Assembly (NCBI GenBank): GCA_019247135.1 | Contig: JAFAPL010000154.1 | Span: 1 to 8,347, forward strand | Length of the DNA: 8,347 bases | Reading direction: 5' to 3' | Origin: Chloroflexota bacterium | GTDB lineage: Bacteria; Chloroflexota; UBA6077; CF-72 | Part shown: piece after piece, positions 6,586 through 8,347 of the stretch | How positions within the stretch are numbered: the stretch's first letter is position 1 | How the letters are laid out: each line of letters starts with the position of its first letter | The notes under the pieces: model-generated | What the model saw: the letters and a program-made list of their open reading frames with translations, nothing else | Database searches by the model: none | What the model was told of the DNA's origin: nothing | Translations under genes and position numbers: made by a program

Positions 6586-6604
6586 CGGGTCAGGGTTGGG
6601 CCCG
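6586..6604. terminator. Weak hairpin between convergent LacI and GntR genes
   Basis: CGGGTC (6586-6591) can pair with GGCCCG (6599-6604), with one G-U pair, around a 7-nt loop, starting 8 nt after the LacI stop. No T-tract follows. It is the only hairpin noticed in the 48-bp gap between these converging genes, so a terminator role is a guess from position. Confidence 0.25.
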
Positions 6605-6626
6605 CGTCCCGATTCTCATCAGTCGT

Positions 6627-7412
6627 TCAGCGAGTCGGCGAGGCGACCCGAAGGCGACCAGCGTCGATGTTCACCGTCTGAAGACTCGGACTCGCAAGCA
6701 GTCCATCGATCGCAAACTGCCGAGCCGAATCGATCTGTGTTCGGGTGATCTCGTAGGCACGCTCACCGTCACCGTCCACGAGCGCCTCGACCAGGTCATG
6801 GTGCTCGTGAAAGGCTTGCTCGTTGCGGTCGCGCAGGAGATGCCCCAGGTGGTGCACACGCTCGATCTTTTCGAGTACACCAACGATTGTCTCGGCGAGC
6901 AGGTCGTTGCCACACGCACGCACGATGGTGCTGTGAAATTCGGTGTTGAGCTGTAGGAATGCGCGTGCGCTCTCCGCGTCTCCGACGATGTAGCGTGCCT
7001 GACATAATTCGTCCAGTCGGCGCAAATGAGCCGAATCGATGCGACCCGCTGCGCTACGAGCGGCAGAGGGTTCCAGCAATGCGCGCACTTCGAACAGCTC
7101 CTTCACGTGCCGAATCGTGATCGGCGCTATCCGGTAGCGTTGCCGAAGCGCAACCTCGACGAGCCGCTCCTGGCACAACCTTTTGAGCGCCGCACGGACT
7201 GCAGCTCGACCCACCCGGAACTGCGTGGCAAGCTGCGCCTCAGTGACAGCCAGTCCAGGCTCCAGCTCGCAGCGGATGACCGCCGCTTTGATGGCCGCGT
7301 ACGCCCTGTCAGCCAGCGAGCGGGAGGCCACCGGAGGTACATCCTTGCTGGTTGCCTCCCAGCCGCCACGCAGCGCGAGCGCAATATTCCTCCTGCGTGG
7401 TGCGGCTGGCAC
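6627..7412 (-). CDS. GntR-family transcriptional regulator, FadR/FCD subfamily
   Basis: This 261-residue DNA-binding regulator has a GntR winged helix at about residues 32-94 (SLADRAYAAIKAAVI, then LEPGLAVTEAQLATQFRVGRAAVRAALKRL) and an FCD effector domain at about 100-230 (HVKELFEVRALLEPSAARSAA, then NTEFHSTIVRACGNDLL). FCD proteins bind organic-acid or amino-acid-derived ligands, often with a metal. Two of the four metal ligands are changed: Asn156 replaces the usual Asp in DxxFH and Gln226 replaces the last His, while His160 and His204 remain. The start is uncertain. GTG 7412 lies 1 nt after the TAA of the dehydrogenase gene with GAGG 10 nt upstream, which suggests coupling. GTG 7331 (234 residues) would give a more typical short N-terminus. 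It probably regulates the adjacent dehydrogenase operon; its operator would lie outside the window. Confidence 0.88.
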   Translation of the reverse strand: MPAAPRRRNIALALRGGWEATSKDVPPVASRSLADRAYAAIKAAVIRCELEPGLAVTEAQLATQFRVGRAAVRAALKRLCQERLVEVALRQRYRIAPITIRHVKELFEVRALLEPSAARSAAGRIDSAHLRRLDELCQARYIVGDAESARAFLQLNTEFHSTIVRACGNDLLAETIVGVLEKIERVHHLGHLLRDRNEQAFHEHHDLVEALVDGDGERAYEITRTQIDSARQFAIDGLLASPSLQTVNIDAGRLRVASPTR

Positions 7413-7413
7413 G

Positions 7414-8347
7414 TTAGATGTGCCTCGCACCAAGAGCCTTGCCCTGGAGGAAGAACAGCAAGTAGTCCGGTCCGCCGGCTTTCGAGTCTGTACCGCTCAT
7501 ATTGAAGCCTCCGAATGGGTGTACGCCCATCAGGGCTCCGGTCGACTTCCGATTGAAGTACAGATTCCCGACATGGAACTCGCGTCGGGCGCGTGCGAGC
7601 CGATCCGGGTCACGGCTGTAGAGTGAGCCCGTCAGTCCGAACTCTGTTGAGTTCGCGACCGCGAGCGCATCCTCGAAGTCTCGCGCGCGAATGAATGTCA
7701 GGACTGGACCGAAGATCTCCTCCTGTGCAACACGCGCCGTGGGCGAGACGTCCGCGATGATGGTTGGTTCGATGAAGAAGCCGTCGAGCGCGGGCTTACC
7801 AGCTCCCAAAACGACGTGGCCCTCGGTGCGGCCAATATCGATGTAGTCGCGGATCTTCCGCTCGGCGGCGGAGTCCACCACCGGGCCGACCTGCACGTCG
7901 GGATCAGTTGGATTGCCCGCGCGTAACTCGCGGGTACGCTGAATGACGCGCTGCAGCAGGTCATCGTAGACGGCGTCGACTGCGATCGCGCGGGAGCCTG
8001 CCGAGCATTTCTGCCCCTGAAAACTGAAAGCGCTCGTCACGATGCCGTCGGCGGCTGCGTCGAGATCCGCCGTCTCATCGACAACGACGGCGTTCTTGCC
8101 GCCCATCTCCAGTTGAACCCGCTTCAACCAGATCTGACCCGGCTGAACTCTGGCGGCCCGCTCGTAGATACGGATGCCAACGTCCTTGGAGCCAGTGAAA
8201 GCAACGAATCGGATGAGCGGGTGATCGACGAGCGCGTCACCAATCGCACCGCCGGGACCGGTCAGATAATTGATGACGCCGTCAGGCAGTCCGACCTGGC
8301 GGAAGAGGTCCACTAGCCAGGCCGCAATCGTCGGAGACGCAGACGCA
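7414..8347 (-). CDS. pruA: L-glutamate gamma-semialdehyde (1-pyrroline-5-carboxylate) dehydrogenase, C-terminal part (5' end outside window)
   Basis: The frame is open to the right edge, showing 310 C-terminal residues. About 190-200 N-terminal residues are missing. Aldehyde dehydrogenase catalytic motifs are present: the general-base glutamate in LEMGGKN (codon 8109-8107) and the nucleophilic cysteine in QGQKCSA (codon 8007-8005), with FTGSKDVG before them and EEIFGPVL after. The end block FNRKSTGALMGVHPFGGFNMSG followed by TDSKAGGPDYLLFFLQ is the signature of stand-alone RocA/PruA-type enzymes, which oxidise glutamate semialdehyde to glutamate with NAD+ in proline and arginine catabolism. 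A GTG at 8313 opens the longest internal frame, but homology runs upstream of it, so it is not the start. An alpha-ketoglutarate semialdehyde dehydrogenase, which would suit arabinose or hydroxyproline, is an alternative that the C-terminal block makes less likely. The GntR regulator follows in the same direction. Confidence 0.85.
   Translation of the reverse strand, partial: ASASPTIAAWLVDLFRQVGLPDGVINYLTGPGGAIGDALVDHPLIRFVAFTGSKDVGIRIYERAARVQPGQIWLKRVQLEMGGKNAVVVDETADLDAAADGIVTSAFSFQGQKCSAGSRAIAVDAVYDDLLQRVIQRTRELRAGNPTDPDVQVGPVVDSAAERKIRDYIDIGRTEGHVVLGAGKPALDGFFIEPTIIADVSPTARVAQEEIFGPVLTFIRARDFEDALAVANSTEFGLTGSLYSRDPDRLARARREFHVGNLYFNRKSTGALMGVHPFGGFNMSGTDSKAGGPDYLLFFLQGKALGARHI
7423..7426 (-). 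promoter_or_regulatory. Possible ribosome binding site for the GntR gene
   Basis: GAGG on the minus strand lies 10 nt before GTG 7412 and inside the last codons of the dehydrogenase gene. It supports translation restart directly after the TAA at 7416-7414. It is moderate only, since a perfect AGGAGG further down (7394-7389) competes with it but has no conventional in-frame start at proper spacing. Confidence 0.35.

Overview
The window is GC-rich bacterial DNA carrying, from left to right, the tail of a large regulator, a sugar uptake and hydrolysis locus, and an amino-acid catabolism locus cut by the right edge. No RNA gene, insertion sequence, CRISPR array or origin was seen. The TPR/ATPase regulator tail, the transporter without its own ATPase and the codon use suggest a Chloroflexota (Thermomicrobia-like) or actinobacterial host. 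That is inference from style, not from a marker gene.

Positions 2-328 hold the C-terminal end of an ATPase/TPR-type transcriptional regulator on the + strand. It converges on a three-gene ABC sugar importer operon on the - strand, read from right to left: solute-binding protein (3553-2231), MalF-type permease (2230-1352) and MalG-type permease (1355-471). The operon has a 0-nt junction and a 4-nt GTGA overlap, and it has no ATPase gene. The 142 bp between the converging genes hold only weak hairpins.

Diverging from the operon across 71 bp are a glycoside hydrolase family 127 enzyme (beta-L-arabinofuranosidase type, 3625-5559, catalytic and zinc residues intact, no signal peptide) and, overlapping it by 28 bp, a LacI-family regulator (5532-6578). 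The divergent region contains a perfect 25-bp palindrome. Each arm is itself a LacI-style AAnCGnTT operator, and the centre overlaps a consensus TTGACA -35 box. The simplest reading is a self-contained regulon: a beta-L-arabinofuranoside is imported, cleaved in the cytoplasm by the GH127 enzyme, and sensed by the LacI protein, which controls both directions from one site.

Converging on the LacI gene are a GntR/FCD regulator (7412-6627) and the C-terminal 310 residues of an aldehyde dehydrogenase with 1-pyrroline-5-carboxylate dehydrogenase signatures (8347-7414). The GntR start lies 1 nt after the dehydrogenase stop, so these two are probably an operon for proline-type catabolism. The FCD domain has lost two of its four usual metal ligands.
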